From assembly GCA_963747405.1 (NCBI GenBank), contig CAVVFG010000007.1:124001-188000 (forward strand): a DNA stretch of 64,000 nucleotides, written 5' to 3'. The DNA is from Fodinibacter sp963747405 (GTDB lineage: Bacteria > Actinomycetota > Actinomycetes > Actinomycetales > Dermatophilaceae). Below, piece after piece: positions 26,803 through 35,443 of the stretch (positions are counted from its first letter, which is position 1; the number at the start of each line of letters is the position of its first letter). Made by a program: the position numbers and the translations under genes. Under the pieces are notes generated by a model. That model saw only the letters and a list, made by a program, of their open reading frames with translations, made no database searches and was not told the origin of the DNA.

Positions 26803-28517
26803 CGGGTCAGCTCCTCCTCGTCGACGCGGTGGGCCCAGCCAGAAAACGTCTCGCCCACCCCGCGCTGGTCGAGCCAGCGGCGCACCAGGTGCTCGACGAG
26901 GTCGGGCAGGTCGGCGGCGGTGACCTTCAGGCCCCGCACGGTGCGCCCGAGACCGGCCTCGTCACGGTCGGCGGAGGCGAGCCCGCCGCCGAGGTGCACC
27001 TGGAACCCCGGCTGCTGCTCGCCGTCGAGCGTGACGATCATCCCCTTCAGGCCGATGTCGGCGACCTGGATGCGGGCGCAGGAGTTCGGGCAGCCGTTGA
27101 CGTTGAGGGTGACCGGCGTGTCGATCGCGTGGGTGACGTCGGCCAGGCGGCGCTCGAGCTCGGCGATGGCGGTGGCGGCGGTGGCCTTGGTCTCGACGAT
27201 GGCCAGCTTGCAGAACTCGATGCCGGTGCACGCCATCGTGTGCCGTCGGAACGGGCTGGGGGACACCGACAGCCCGATGCGCTCGAGCCCGGCGACGAGG
27301 TCGTCGACGGCGGCCGGGGGCACGTCGAGGACGACGAGCTTCTGGTGCGGCGTGAGGCGCACCCGGTCGGTCCCCGCGGCCGCCATCAGGCCCGCGAGCC
27401 CGGTGAGCACGTCGCCGCTGATCCGGCCGACGACGGGGGCCGCGCCCACGTAGGACCTGCCGTCCTTCTGCAGGTGCACGCCGACGTGGTCGCCGGGGCC
27501 GGCCGGGGGAGCCGGCGCAGGGCCGTCGGGCAGGGCGTGGCCGAGGTACTCGGTCTCGAGCACCTCGCGGAACCTCTCGGGGCCCCACTCGGCGAGGAGG
27601 AACTTCAGGCGCGCCTTGGTGCGCAGCCGCCGGTAGCCGTAGTCGCGGAAGATCGAGATGACGCCGAGCCAGACCTCGGCCGCCTCGTCGGGGGCGACGA
27701 AGACGCCGAGCCGCTCGGCGAGCCGCGGGGCGGTGGACAGCCCGCCGCCGACCCACAGGTCGTAGCCGGCCCCCAGCTCGGGGTGCACCACGCCGACGAG
27801 CGAGATGTCGTTGATCTCGTGCACGACGTCGAGGCTGGGGTGCCCGGTGATCGCCGACTTGAACTTGCGCGGCAGGTTGGCGAGCCCGGGGTCGCCGACG
27901 AAGCGCCGGGTGATCTCCTCGATGGTGGGGGTGGGGTCGAGGATCTCGTCGGCGGCGATGCCGGCCAGCGGGCTGCCGAGGATGACCCGGGGGGTGTCGC
28001 CGCAGGCCTCGGTGGTCTGCAGGCCGACCGCCTCGAGGCGGCGCCAGATCTCGGGGACGTCCTCGACGCGGATCCAGTGGTACTGGATGTTCTGCCGGTC
28101 GCTGATGTCGGCGGTGCCCCGGGCGAAGTCGTGGCTGAGGTCGGCGAGCACCCGCAGCTGGGCCAGGGTGAGCGCCCCGCCGTCGAGCCGTACCCGCAGC
28201 ATGAAGAACTCGTCGGACAGCTCGGTGTCGTCGAGCTGGGCGGTGCGCCCGCCGTCGATGCCGGGCTTGCGCTGCGTGTACAGCCCCCACCAGCGGAACC
28301 GGCCGCTGAGGTCCTGCGGCGGGATGGAGCCGAAGCCCTCCCTGGCGTAGACCTGCTCGATCCGCTCGCGGACGTCGAGGCCGCCACCCTCCTGCTTCCA
28401 CGCCTCGTTGGCGTTGAGCGGCTCGCGACCGTCGAGGGCCCACTGGCCGTTGGAGCGTCCGGCCCGCGGGGGGCGCAGCGCCCGGCCGGGTGAGGTCTCG
28501 GTCGTCGGTGTCGTCAT
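26799..28517 (-). CDS. sir: ferredoxin-dependent nitrite/sulfite reductase
   Basis: 572 residues with two ferredoxin-like half domains and two sirohaem/Fe-S domains. The iron-sulfur and sirohaem ligands appear as CTGIEFCKLA and NGCPNSCARI, spaced as in SirA/NirA enzymes. Position at the head of an operon with cysH, cysD, cysN and cysG makes sulfite the likely substrate. The N-terminal ~40 residues are basic and Pro-rich, as in M. tuberculosis SirA. The ATG at 28517 has GGGGAG close upstream. It is divergent from the SOS-boxed gene across 161 bp. Confidence 0.93.
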   Translation of the reverse strand: MTTPTTETSPGRALRPPRAGRSNGQWALDGREPLNANEAWKQEGGGLDVRERIEQVYAREGFGSIPPQDLSGRFRWWGLYTQRKPGIDGGRTAQLDDTELSDEFFMLRVRLDGGALTLAQLRVLADLSHDFARGTADISDRQNIQYHWIRVEDVPEIWRRLEAVGLQTTEACGDTPRVILGSPLAGIAADEILDPTPTIEEITRRFVGDPGLANLPRKFKSAITGHPSLDVVHEINDISLVGVVHPELGAGYDLWVGGGLSTAPRLAERLGVFVAPDEAAEVWLGVISIFRDYGYRRLRTKARLKFLLAEWGPERFREVLETEYLGHALPDGPAPAPPAGPGDHVGVHLQKDGRSYVGAAPVVGRISGDVLTGLAGLMAAAGTDRVRLTPHQKLVVLDVPPAAVDDLVAGLERIGLSVSPSPFRRHTMACTGIEFCKLAIVETKATAATAIAELERRLADVTHAIDTPVTLNVNGCPNSCARIQVADIGLKGMIVTLDGEQQPGFQVHLGGGLASADRDEAGLGRTVRGLKVTAADLPDLVEHLVRRWLDQRGVGETFSGWAHRVDEEELTR

Positions 28518-28540
28518 GGCTCCCCAGGGTCGAAGACGTA

Positions 28541-28585
28541 GTGTCAAGACTTATCCAATGTATAACGCTGGATTATCACCGCGAC
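28541..28585. promoter_or_regulatory. AT-rich control region of the sulfate operon with short inverted repeat
   Basis: Inside an otherwise GC-rich gap, the stretch around 28548-28577 is markedly AT-rich. ATCCA (28553-28557) and TGGAT (28569-28573) form a 5-bp inverted repeat around ATGTATAACGC. This is the natural place for the sulfate operon promoter and a regulator site. I cannot assign a -10/-35 pair or a regulator with confidence. Confidence 0.4.
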
Positions 28586-28665
28586 GACGGTCCACGATGC
28601 GGTACCAACTCCCACCGCGCGGGCCGGAGTTCGCGGGTGGGCTGTCCAGGCGGTGCGGACCGGCG

Positions 28666-28686
28666 TAGGATCGAACACGTGTTCGA
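28666..28686 (+). promoter_or_regulatory. perfect LexA (SOS) box overlapping a leaderless start
   Basis: TCGAACACGTGTTCGA (28671-28686) is an exact match to the mycobacterial SOS consensus TCGAAC-N4-GTTCGA and a perfect 16-bp palindrome. TAGGAT (28666-28671) is the -10 and the GTG start at 28679 lies inside the box. LexA would cover -10, transcription start and the first three codons. Confidence 0.85.
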
Positions 28687-29134
28687 CTCCACGGCGCCCG
28701 CCGGGCCTCCCCTGCGCACCGGGACCCCCGGGTCGCCCGCGGGTCGCCGCTCGGCATCCGGGGCGAGCGCGGTCGGGGGCCCTCCGGGCTGGCCGCCGGG
28801 GGTGCCACCACCCGGGGAGCGCGGGTGGGACCACCGGGCCAGCGCCTGGCTGCTCGACCACTGCCCGCCCGACTACCGGCTCTACCCGGCCTGGCGCCGG
28901 CATCCGGTCGCGCTGGCGTGGTTCACCGTGCGCCACCTCGACGCCCAGCTCGACGCCATGCGCTCGGCCTACCGCGAGGTGCGCGTCGACCTCGCCGACG
29001 ACATCGGGCCCGAGGGCGTGGCCCAGGTGCTGGCCGACCTCGAGTGCGAGGGGGTGCGCCTGCTCTCCGCGCGCCGGGCCGCCGGCCTGCTCCTCGATGC
29101 GCTCCGCGGGCTCGACTTCGTGCCGAAGCTGTAG
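28679..29134 (+). CDS. uncharacterised SOS-boxed protein
   Basis: 151 residues, not assigned to any named family by me. The first ~55 residues are Pro/Gly/Ser-rich and disordered. The rest is predicted helical and ordered: LLDHCPPDYRLYPAWRRHPV, then HLDAQLDAMRSAYREVRVDL, then LADLECEGVRLLSARRAAGL and a closing LRGLDFVPKL. I have seen this type of C-terminal domain in other actinobacterial hypothetical proteins, without a function. There are no membrane segments or catalytic motifs. The GTG at 28679 is set by the promoter spacing and the LexA box. It lies alone between the divergent sulfate operon and dxs. Confidence 0.8.
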   Translation: MFDSTAPAGPPLRTGTPGSPAGRRSASGASAVGGPPGWPPGVPPPGERGWDHRASAWLLDHCPPDYRLYPAWRRHPVALAWFTVRHLDAQLDAMRSAYREVRVDLADDIGPEGVAQVLADLECEGVRLLSARRAAGLLLDALRGLDFVPKL

Positions 29135-29271
29135 GCGGCGCTCACTGCTCGCACACCAGTGGCAAACCCTGGGCGACCGGCTGGCCCGCGAAGGTGTGCA
29201 GACCTGGTGAGGATCGTGCGTGGGTGTGCCGGGCCGGGCCGGGTGCGCTGTGGCCGCCACGGGCGAGCGCC

Positions 29272-29277
29272 TAGACT
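29272..29277 (+). promoter_or_regulatory. -10 element of dxs promoter
   Basis: TAGACT is a good actinobacterial -10, 47 bp before the dxs GTG. With a normal start point this gives a 5' leader of about 40 bases, which ends in GGGAGG before the GTG. Unlike many neighbours, dxs is therefore not leaderless. Confidence 0.5.
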
Positions 29278-29324
29278 CGGGGAGTTTCCGTACGCCATGT
29301 CCACGACCAGGGAGGTAGGCACCG

Positions 29325-31193
29325 GTGAGCCTGCTCGAGCGCATCGACGGCCCCGACGACCTGAGGTCCCTGAGCCCGGACCAGGTCCCGGTCCTCGCGG
29401 AGGAGATCCGGCGCTTCCTCGTCGAGCAGGTCTCGCGCACCGGGGGCCACCTGGGGCCCAACCTGGGCGTCGTCGAGCTGACCATCGCCATCCACCGGGT
29501 GTTCGACTCCCCGCGCGACACCGTGGTGTTCGACACCGGGCACCAGTCCTACGTGCACAAGCTGCTCACCGGGCGGCACGACTTCACCGGGCTGCGCACC
29601 TTGGGCGGGCTGTCGGGCTACCCGAGCCGCGCGGAGTCCGAGCACGACGTCGTCGAGAACTCGCACGCGTCGGGTTCGCTGTCGTGGGCGCACGGCATCG
29701 CCGCGGGACGGGTCGTCAACGGCGACCGCGACCGCCACACCGTCGCGGTCATCGGTGACGGCGCCCTCACCGGCGGCATGGCCTGGGAGGCGCTGAACAA
29801 CATCGCCGCCGAGCCCGACCTGCCCCTGGTCATCGTCGTCAACGACAACGAGCGCTCCTACGCCCCGACCCGCGGCGGGCTGGCCGACCACCTCGCGACG
29901 CTGCGCACCACCCGCGGCTACGAGCGGTTCCTCGACTGGGGCAAGCACACCCTCGCGCGCACCCCCGTCGTCGGCGGCGCGATGTACGAGACGCTGCACG
30001 GGGTCAAGAAGGGCATCAAGGACATCGTCGCCCCACAGGGCCTGTTCGAGGACCTCGGCCTGAAGTACCTCGGCCCCGTCGACGGCCACGACGAGCAGGC
30101 CATCGAGACGGCGCTGCGCAAGGCGCGGACCTTCGCTGGGCCGGTGCTGGTGCACGTGCTCACCCAGAAGGGCCGGGGCTACGACCCGGCCATCACCGAC
30201 GAGGCCGACCAGTTCCACGCCGTCGGCGTGATCAACCCCGAGACCGGGCTGCCGCTCGAGATCGCCGGTCGCAGCTGGACCGACGAGTTCAGCGACGAGA
30301 TGGTGCGCATCGGCGAGGACCGCCCCGACGTCGTCGCGATCACCGCCGCGATGATGATCCCGGTCGGCCTCAAGGACTTCTGCGAGCGCTTCCCCGAGCG
30401 CACCTTCGACGTCGGGATCGCCGAGCAGCACGCCCTCACCATGGCGGCCGGCCTGGCGTTCACCGGGCTGCACCCCGTCGTCGCCGTGTACGCCACCTTC
30501 CTCAACCGCGCCTTCGACCAGCTGCTCATGGACTGCGCCATGCACCGGGCCGGGGTCACCGTGGTGCTCGACCGGTCCGGCATCACCGGTCCGGACGGCG
30601 CGTCGCACCACGGCATGTGGGACATGACGATCAGCGGCGTCGTGCCCGGCCTGCACCTCGCAGCCCCACGCGACGCGCAGCAGGTGGCGCGCGCCGTGCG
30701 GGCCGCGGTCGGCGTCGCCGACGCCCCGTCGGTCGTCCGGTTCCCCAAGGGCCCGGTGGCCGCGCCCATCGAGGCCCTGCGCACCGTCGGCACCGTCGAC
30801 GTGCTCGCCGAGCCCGACGACGGCGACGTCGACCTGCTGCTCGTCGGCATCGGGTCGCTGGCTGCCACGGCGCTCACCGCGGCCGAGAAGCTGAGCGCCG
30901 AGGGCGTGCGCGTGCGGGTCGTCGACCCGGTCTGGGCCCTCCCGGTCAGCGAGGACCTGGTCGCCCTCACGGGTACGGCCACCAGGGTCGCCGTCGTCGA
31001 GGACAACGTCGTGGTCGGCGGCATCGGCTCGCAGGTCGAGCTCGCCCTGCGCGACGCCGGGCTCGCGACGCCGCTGGACCAGCTCGGCATCCCCAAGGAG
31101 TTCCTCCAGCACGGCTCGCGGGGCCAGCTGCTCGACCGCATCGGCCTCACGCCGGATGCCGTCGCCAGCCGGCTGCGCGCCCGCCTGGACTGA
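29325..31193 (+). CDS. dxs: 1-deoxy-D-xylulose-5-phosphate synthase
   Basis: 622-residue thiamine-diphosphate enzyme that condenses pyruvate and glyceraldehyde 3-phosphate in the first step of the MEP isoprenoid pathway. The ThDP-binding motif GDGALTGGMAWEALN (from 144), the N-terminal TGGHLGPNLGVVELT, the FDTGHQSYVHKLLTGR segment, the pyrimidine domain IAEQHALTMAAGLA and the C-terminal transketolase domain are complete. GTG 29325 follows GGGAGG. The family's length is about 620-640, so the protein is full length. It is convergent with the YCII gene five bases downstream. Confidence 0.97.
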   Translation: MSLLERIDGPDDLRSLSPDQVPVLAEEIRRFLVEQVSRTGGHLGPNLGVVELTIAIHRVFDSPRDTVVFDTGHQSYVHKLLTGRHDFTGLRTLGGLSGYPSRAESEHDVVENSHASGSLSWAHGIAAGRVVNGDRDRHTVAVIGDGALTGGMAWEALNNIAAEPDLPLVIVVNDNERSYAPTRGGLADHLATLRTTRGYERFLDWGKHTLARTPVVGGAMYETLHGVKKGIKDIVAPQGLFEDLGLKYLGPVDGHDEQAIETALRKARTFAGPVLVHVLTQKGRGYDPAITDEADQFHAVGVINPETGLPLEIAGRSWTDEFSDEMVRIGEDRPDVVAITAAMMIPVGLKDFCERFPERTFDVGIAEQHALTMAAGLAFTGLHPVVAVYATFLNRAFDQLLMDCAMHRAGVTVVLDRSGITGPDGASHHGMWDMTISGVVPGLHLAAPRDAQQVARAVRAAVGVADAPSVVRFPKGPVAAPIEALRTVGTVDVLAEPDDGDVDLLLVGIGSLAATALTAAEKLSAEGVRVRVVDPVWALPVSEDLVALTGTATRVAVVEDNVVVGGIGSQVELALRDAGLATPLDQLGIPKEFLQHGSRGQLLDRIGLTPDAVASRLRARLD

Positions 31194-31198
31194 GCGGG

Positions 31199-31555
31199 TC
31201 AGTCCATCTGGGGCGGGACCCCGAAGCGCCGGACCTCCTGGGGCCACCCGCAGCCCTCCGCGAGACGGCCGGCCCACATCGTGGCGGCCTCGTCGTCGGC
31301 CACGTCGACGACGGTCAACCCGCCGAGGAACTCCTTGGTCTCGGCGTAGGGCCCGTCGGTCACCAGCACCGATCCGCTGGTGGCGTCGGCGGAGAATACC
31401 GGGGCGCCCTCCTCGAGCCCCCCGGCGAAGACATACACGCCGGCCTCCTTCATCTGCTCGACGATCGCCATGGCGAGCGGCCCGCGGCTGCGGAACCACT
31501 CCTCGCTGTGCTCGCCCACCCACTGCTGGTTGAAATAGATGAGGTACTGGGCCAC
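31199..31555 (-). CDS. YCII-related domain protein
   Basis: 118 residues of the YCII/DGPF family, a ferredoxin-like fold seen as stand-alone proteins and in extracytoplasmic sigma-factor modules. The typical DGPYAETKEFLGG signature is present. Its function is unknown; no sigma factor lies nearby. The GTG at 31555 has AGGAGG seven bases upstream. Confidence 0.88.
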   Translation of the reverse strand: MAQYLIYFNQQWVGEHSEEWFRSRGPLAMAIVEQMKEAGVYVFAGGLEEGAPVFSADATSGSVLVTDGPYAETKEFLGGLTVVDVADDEAATMWAGRLAEGCGWPQEVRRFGVPPQMD

Positions 31556-31698
31556 GACTGCTCCTCCTGCTCGGGCGGCCCGATGTGGACCGCGTTCACC
31601 CACCCCACGAACGGCGACCGCCGGATGCGACACCCTCGGGTTCCCGGATGCGAAGAGCCGGCGACGACGGCCGCAGCGGCCGTCCCTTTCCGACCACG

Positions 31699-32094
31699 TC
31701 ACACCAGGTCGCCGATCGCGGCGACGTCCACGAGCCGCCTCGCGGTCGAGGCCAGCCGGTCGTCGAGGGTCACCAGGGCATCGGCCTGCAGCCGGGTCAG
31801 CGCGACGTACTCGGCGTCGAAGGTGTCGTTCCAGCCGAGCTGGTCGGCCACGTCCCAGGCGACGCTCTGCAGCACCCGGTCGCCGAGCAGCCGCACGTGC
31901 TGCCGCCGCACGTAGCCGAGCGCGTTCTCGGCCTCCGACGCGCTGAGCTCACCGTGCGACACCTGCCGGAAGAGCAGGGAGAGCAGCTGCGACCGCAGCA
32001 GCGTGGGGGCCAGCAGCTCGTGCTCCTCACGGATGACGGCCTCCTCACGAGCGAGCAGGATCGCCACGTCTGGCGTGATGACGTACCTGGTCAC
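31699..32094 (-). CDS. PIN domain protein (VapC-like), without visible antitoxin
   Basis: 131 residues with a PIN fold. The acidic metal ligands appear as VITPDVAILL (D9), TFDAEYVAL and VTLDDRLA, in the order expected for VapC ribonucleases. No VapB-like antitoxin is encoded directly upstream: the 69 bp to the methyltransferase stop hold no plausible small gene, and the 143 bp between its stop and the YCII start also look empty. It may be a solitary PIN nuclease, or its antitoxin is elsewhere. The GTG start at 32094 follows AGGAGG by seven bases, so it should be well translated. Confidence 0.82.
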   Translation of the reverse strand: MTRYVITPDVAILLAREEAVIREEHELLAPTLLRSQLLSLLFRQVSHGELSASEAENALGYVRRQHVRLLGDRVLQSVAWDVADQLGWNDTFDAEYVALTRLQADALVTLDDRLASTARRLVDVAAIGDLV

Positions 32095-32163
32095 GGGCTT
32101 CCTCCTGCTGGCGAATGGTGTGCGACCACGGTACGCACGACAGCGCTGCCTGTGGGCCCGCGC

Positions 32164-32901
32164 TCAGGGCCTTCGCCAGACGGAGACGTGGCCGGCGCTG
32201 TCGGAGGTGAAGGGGTTGCCGTGCCAGTCGGCCGTCCGCTGCTCGAGCTCGAGCCCGGCGAGCTGGGCCATCAGGTCGCACTCCGCCGGCCAGGCGTAGC
32301 GGAAGTGATGCACGCCGTAGCGGATCGAGCCGTCGGCCTCACGGGAGTAGTGGTGCGACGTCGCCTGCTGGGCGACCAGGTCGTCGTAGGTGTCGAACCC
32401 GGTGTGCGCGGCGCTGACGTCGAAGGGCACGGCGACCTGGCCGGGTGGCAGCCGGCGCAGGTCCGGAACGCCCACCTCGACCACGAACCGGCCACCGGGA
32501 GCGAGGTGCCGCGCGGCGTTGCGGAAGCACGCCACCTGCTCCCGCTGGGTGCGCAGGTTGCCGATGGTGTTGAAGACCAGGTAGACCAGCGCGAACTCGC
32601 CGGGCACCCGGGTGGTGGCCATGTCACCGACCACGACGGGGATGGCGTCCTCGCCGGCCTTGCGGCGCAGCTGCGCCACCATCGGCTCGGACAGCTCGAT
32701 GCCGGCCACGGGCACCCCCCGGGCGTGCAGCGGGACCGCCAGCCGGCCGGTGCCGATCGCCAGCTCGAGCGCTCGCCCCGGCCCGGCGAGCCGGGCCAGC
32801 ACGTCGACGGCCGGCTCGACGACCTCCGGCGCGAACATCTGCGCCGACGCCTCGTCGTAGCGCACCGCGGTCGCCTCGTCCCACAGGTCGCTGCTCGTCA
32901 T
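32164..32901 (-). CDS. class I SAM-dependent methyltransferase
   Basis: 245 residues with a Rossmann methyltransferase core: ALELAIGTGRLAVPLHARG (motif I), VAGIELSEPM (motif II) and VVVGDMATTRV. The C-terminal part is strand-rich (HHFRYAWPAECDLMAQLAGL). The substrate is unknown; the closest subfamily is the small-molecule Methyltransf_25 type. It is followed on the same strand by the PIN gene, 69 bp away. The 131 bp upstream, divergent from the epimerase gene, show no convincing motif. Confidence 0.87.
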   Translation of the reverse strand: MTSSDLWDEATAVRYDEASAQMFAPEVVEPAVDVLARLAGPGRALELAIGTGRLAVPLHARGVPVAGIELSEPMVAQLRRKAGEDAIPVVVGDMATTRVPGEFALVYLVFNTIGNLRTQREQVACFRNAARHLAPGGRFVVEVGVPDLRRLPPGQVAVPFDVSAAHTGFDTYDDLVAQQATSHHYSREADGSIRYGVHHFRYAWPAECDLMAQLAGLELEQRTADWHGNPFTSDSAGHVSVWRRP

Positions 32902-33032
32902 GGGCCGACAGCCTCGCCCAGCCCGGTGGCCCGCGTCGACCGGTTTTCACCCGAGGCGTCGCCGTGGGCGCGTCGGCTACGCCCGTGGCGAAACCGCTGG
33001 ACCCCGCCCCTGCGCCCGGGTTTGCTGGGCCG

Positions 33033-34019
33033 ATGAGGATGTTGGTGCTCGGGGGAACCGCCTGGCTCGGTCGTACGGTGGCGCAGGAGGCGCTGCGGCG
33101 CGGCCACGACGTCACCTGCCTGGCGCGGGGGAGCGCCGACCCACCGCCCGGCGCCACCTTCGTCACCGCCGACCGTGACCTCGACGACGGTCTGGATGGC
33201 GTCGCCGGCAGGCCGTGGGATGCCGTCGTCGACGTCACCCGGCATCCGGGCCAGGCGCGCCGCGCGGTGCGCGACGTCGCGGCACGGCACCGGGTGCTGG
33301 TGTCGACCGGCAACGTCTACGCGCACTTCGACGCGGTCGAGCAGGGCGAGGACTCGCCGCTGCGTGCCCCGCTCGACGGCGACCTGATGACCGACATGGA
33401 GGTCTACGGCGAGGCGAAGGTGGCGTGCGAGAACGCCGTTCGCGACGCCGAGGGCACGGCCACGATCGTCCGCTCGGGCCTGATCGGCGGCCCCGGCGAC
33501 TGGTCCGGGCGCACCGGCTACTGGCCGTGGCGGTTCGCCCACCCGGTGGGGGAGCGGGTCGTGGTTCCCGACGAGCTCGACTTCCCGTGCGCGATCATCG
33601 ACGTGCGAGACCTCGCGGCCTGGCTGGTCACCGTCGCGGAGGAGCGGGTCGACGGCACCTTCAACGCCACCGGCCCGACGGCGCCACTGGGCGAGGTGCT
33701 GCGGGTCGCTGCCGACGTGGCCGGCTCGCACGCCCAGCCGTTGCCGGTGGGCCGTGAGGTGCTGGCCGAGCTCGGCATCGGTGGCTGGATGGGGCCGGCC
33801 TCCCTGCCGCTGTGGATCGACGACGCCGACTGGCGTGGGTTCGCCACGCTCGACACCGCCCGGGCCCGCGCCGCCGGGCTGGTCACCGGACCGCTCGCGC
33901 CGACCCTGCGCGACACCCTCGCCTTCGAGGACACCCGCACCGAGCCGCGCGCCGCGGGGCTGAGCGACGACGACGAGCGCCGGGTCCAGCAGGCCGTGCT
34001 CGGCCGGGGGGAGCGGTGA
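33033..34019 (+). CDS. NAD-dependent epimerase/dehydratase family protein
   Basis: 328 residues of the extended SDR fold. The nucleotide loop is MLVLGGTAWLGRTVA (GxxxxLG), and the second acidic position and VYGEAKVACENAV (YxxxK active site) are present. The rest includes IIDVRDLAAWLV, common in sugar-nucleotide epimerases and reductases. The substrate cannot be told. ATG 33033 gives the loop at residues 7-13, the normal place. It is 22 bp from the next methyltransferase gene and probably co-transcribed. Confidence 0.87.
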   Translation: MRMLVLGGTAWLGRTVAQEALRRGHDVTCLARGSADPPPGATFVTADRDLDDGLDGVAGRPWDAVVDVTRHPGQARRAVRDVAARHRVLVSTGNVYAHFDAVEQGEDSPLRAPLDGDLMTDMEVYGEAKVACENAVRDAEGTATIVRSGLIGGPGDWSGRTGYWPWRFAHPVGERVVVPDELDFPCAIIDVRDLAAWLVTVAEERVDGTFNATGPTAPLGEVLRVAADVAGSHAQPLPVGREVLAELGIGGWMGPASLPLWIDDADWRGFATLDTARARAAGLVTGPLAPTLRDTLAFEDTRTEPRAAGLSDDDERRVQQAVLGRGER

Positions 34020-34041
34020 CCGCGCGCCTGGGCTGGGCCCG

Positions 34042-34809
34042 GTGACCGACTCCCGCGCCGACGAGGTGGCCCTCAACCGGGCGCTGTGGACCGTGGTCAA
34101 CGAGCGCTTCACGGATGCCGCCGCCGACGCCATGTGGCAGCGGCCGGACGCCGTGTGGGGCCTGTTCGCCGTCCCCGAGCGTGAGCTCGGGGTGCTCGGC
34201 GAGGTCGGCGGGCTCGACGTGCTCGAGCTGGCGGCGGGCACCGCCTACGTCTCGGCCTGGCTGGCGCGGCTCGGGGCCCGCCCGGTGGCGGTGGACCTGT
34301 CGGGCGAGCAGCTCGCCACCGCGCGCCGGCTCCAGCGGAGCATCGGGCCGTCGTTCCCGCTGCTGCAGTGTGACATCGAGCGGCTTCCGCTGGCTGACGC
34401 GGGCGTCGACCTGGTCGTCAGCGAGCACGGTGCCGCGGCGTGGGGGGACCCCGAGCGCTGGCTGCCGGAGGCCGCACGGGTGCTCCGACCGGGCGGTCGC
34501 CTGGTCTTCCTCACCAACAGCCACCTGTCCGCGCTGTGCGTGCCGCCCGACGAGGGGGTGGCGGGGGAGCGGCTGCTGCGCGGCTACGGCGAGGCCCATC
34601 GCGTGCAGTGGCCCGGTGGTGGGGTGGAGTTCCACCCGTCGCACGGGAGCTGGGTGCGGCTGCTGCGGCGCAGCGGGTTCGCCGTCGAGGCGCTGCACGA
34701 GGTCTTCGCGCCCACCGACCGGGCCGGCCACCCGTTCTACGAGATCGTCACGCCGCAGTGGGCGAGCCGCTGGCCGGCCGAGGAGCTCTGGGTGGCGAGG
34801 CGCTCCTGA
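34042..34809 (+). CDS. class I SAM-dependent methyltransferase
   Basis: 255 residues. Motif I is DVLELAAGTAYVSAWLA, followed by PVAVDLSGEQLATARRLQ, CDIERLPLADAGVDLVVSEH and RVLRPGGRLVFLTNSHL, a textbook Methyltransf_11 layout. The C-terminal cap is PTDRAGHPFYEIVTPQWASR. Proteins like this act on small molecules; no more can be said. The GTG at 34042 follows the epimerase gene by 22 bp. It is convergent with the CPBP pseudogene 12 bp downstream. Confidence 0.88.
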   Translation: MTDSRADEVALNRALWTVVNERFTDAAADAMWQRPDAVWGLFAVPERELGVLGEVGGLDVLELAAGTAYVSAWLARLGARPVAVDLSGEQLATARRLQRSIGPSFPLLQCDIERLPLADAGVDLVVSEHGAAAWGDPERWLPEAARVLRPGGRLVFLTNSHLSALCVPPDEGVAGERLLRGYGEAHRVQWPGGGVEFHPSHGSWVRLLRRSGFAVEALHEVFAPTDRAGHPFYEIVTPQWASRWPAEELWVARRS

Positions 34810-34821
34810 CCCGGCCTGCCG

Positions 34822-35443
34822 TCAGTCGAGCACGACCACGGCCGCGACGACGACGGCCGCCGAGGTGAGCGCCGCCGAGAGCCCCTGCGTGGCGGAGGTG
34901 GCGGTGCTGACCTCGAACGCCGCCTGCCACAGGGCCACCAGCAGCACGCTGCGCCCGGACCCGACGTACCGCCGGGTCAGCACTGCCGAGCCGGCGAGCA
35001 GCCCGAGCACCCAGCGGACGGTGGCCCACCCCATCGACCGGAAGCCCGCGGCGACCCAGAACAAGCAGGTACCACGTCGCCCACACCACGGTGGCCCAGC
35101 AGCGCCGTGCGCACCTCGCCGACCCGGTCGACCAGCCCGTCGGCCAGCAGACCCCGCCAGCCGAGCTCCTCGCCGAAGCCGTTGACGAGCAGCAGGTAGC
35201 CGAGGAGGAGCACCACCGAGGTGACCGGTGCACCCAGCCGAGCACGACCACGATGGCGGCGAACGCGGGGCCCAGGAGCCCGGGCAGGTGGGTCGGCCAG
35301 CCGTCACCGGGGCGGCTGACCTGGCCGCGCACCGCCATCGGCACCCACCACAGCCACGAGAACGCGAAGGTGAGCACCACGTAGGTGACCAGGGCGCGGC
35401 CCGGGAGCGGCGGGTGCCCCGGCGCCGGCGCCAGGACGGCCAC
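34822..35443 (-). pseudogene. CPBP family intramembrane metalloprotease, multiply frameshifted
   Basis: Homology to the CPBP (Abi) family is spread over three reading frames. The N-terminal part (ALVTYVVLTFAFSWLWWVPM, LLGPAFAAIVVVLG) is in the frame starting at GTG 35443. The active-site segment (LLLVNGFGEELGWRGLLADG, with the EExxxR motif) is in a second frame at ~35216-35090. VVWATWYL near 35080 returns to the first frame, and FWVAAGFRSMGWATVRWVLG onward is in a third, ending at 34822. At least three shifts within about 180 bp make a decayed gene likely; a badly sequenced patch is the alternative. Confidence 0.75.

Noticed and set aside
28518..28678. Riboswitch or T-box ahead of the sulfate operon
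   Set aside because: The AT-rich stretch is too short and lacks the conserved core of SAM, cobalamin or T-box leaders that I could recognise.
32095..32163. Possible VapB antitoxin upstream of the PIN gene
   Set aside because: The 69-bp gap cannot encode a normal antitoxin, and no small frame with a ribosome binding site was seen.
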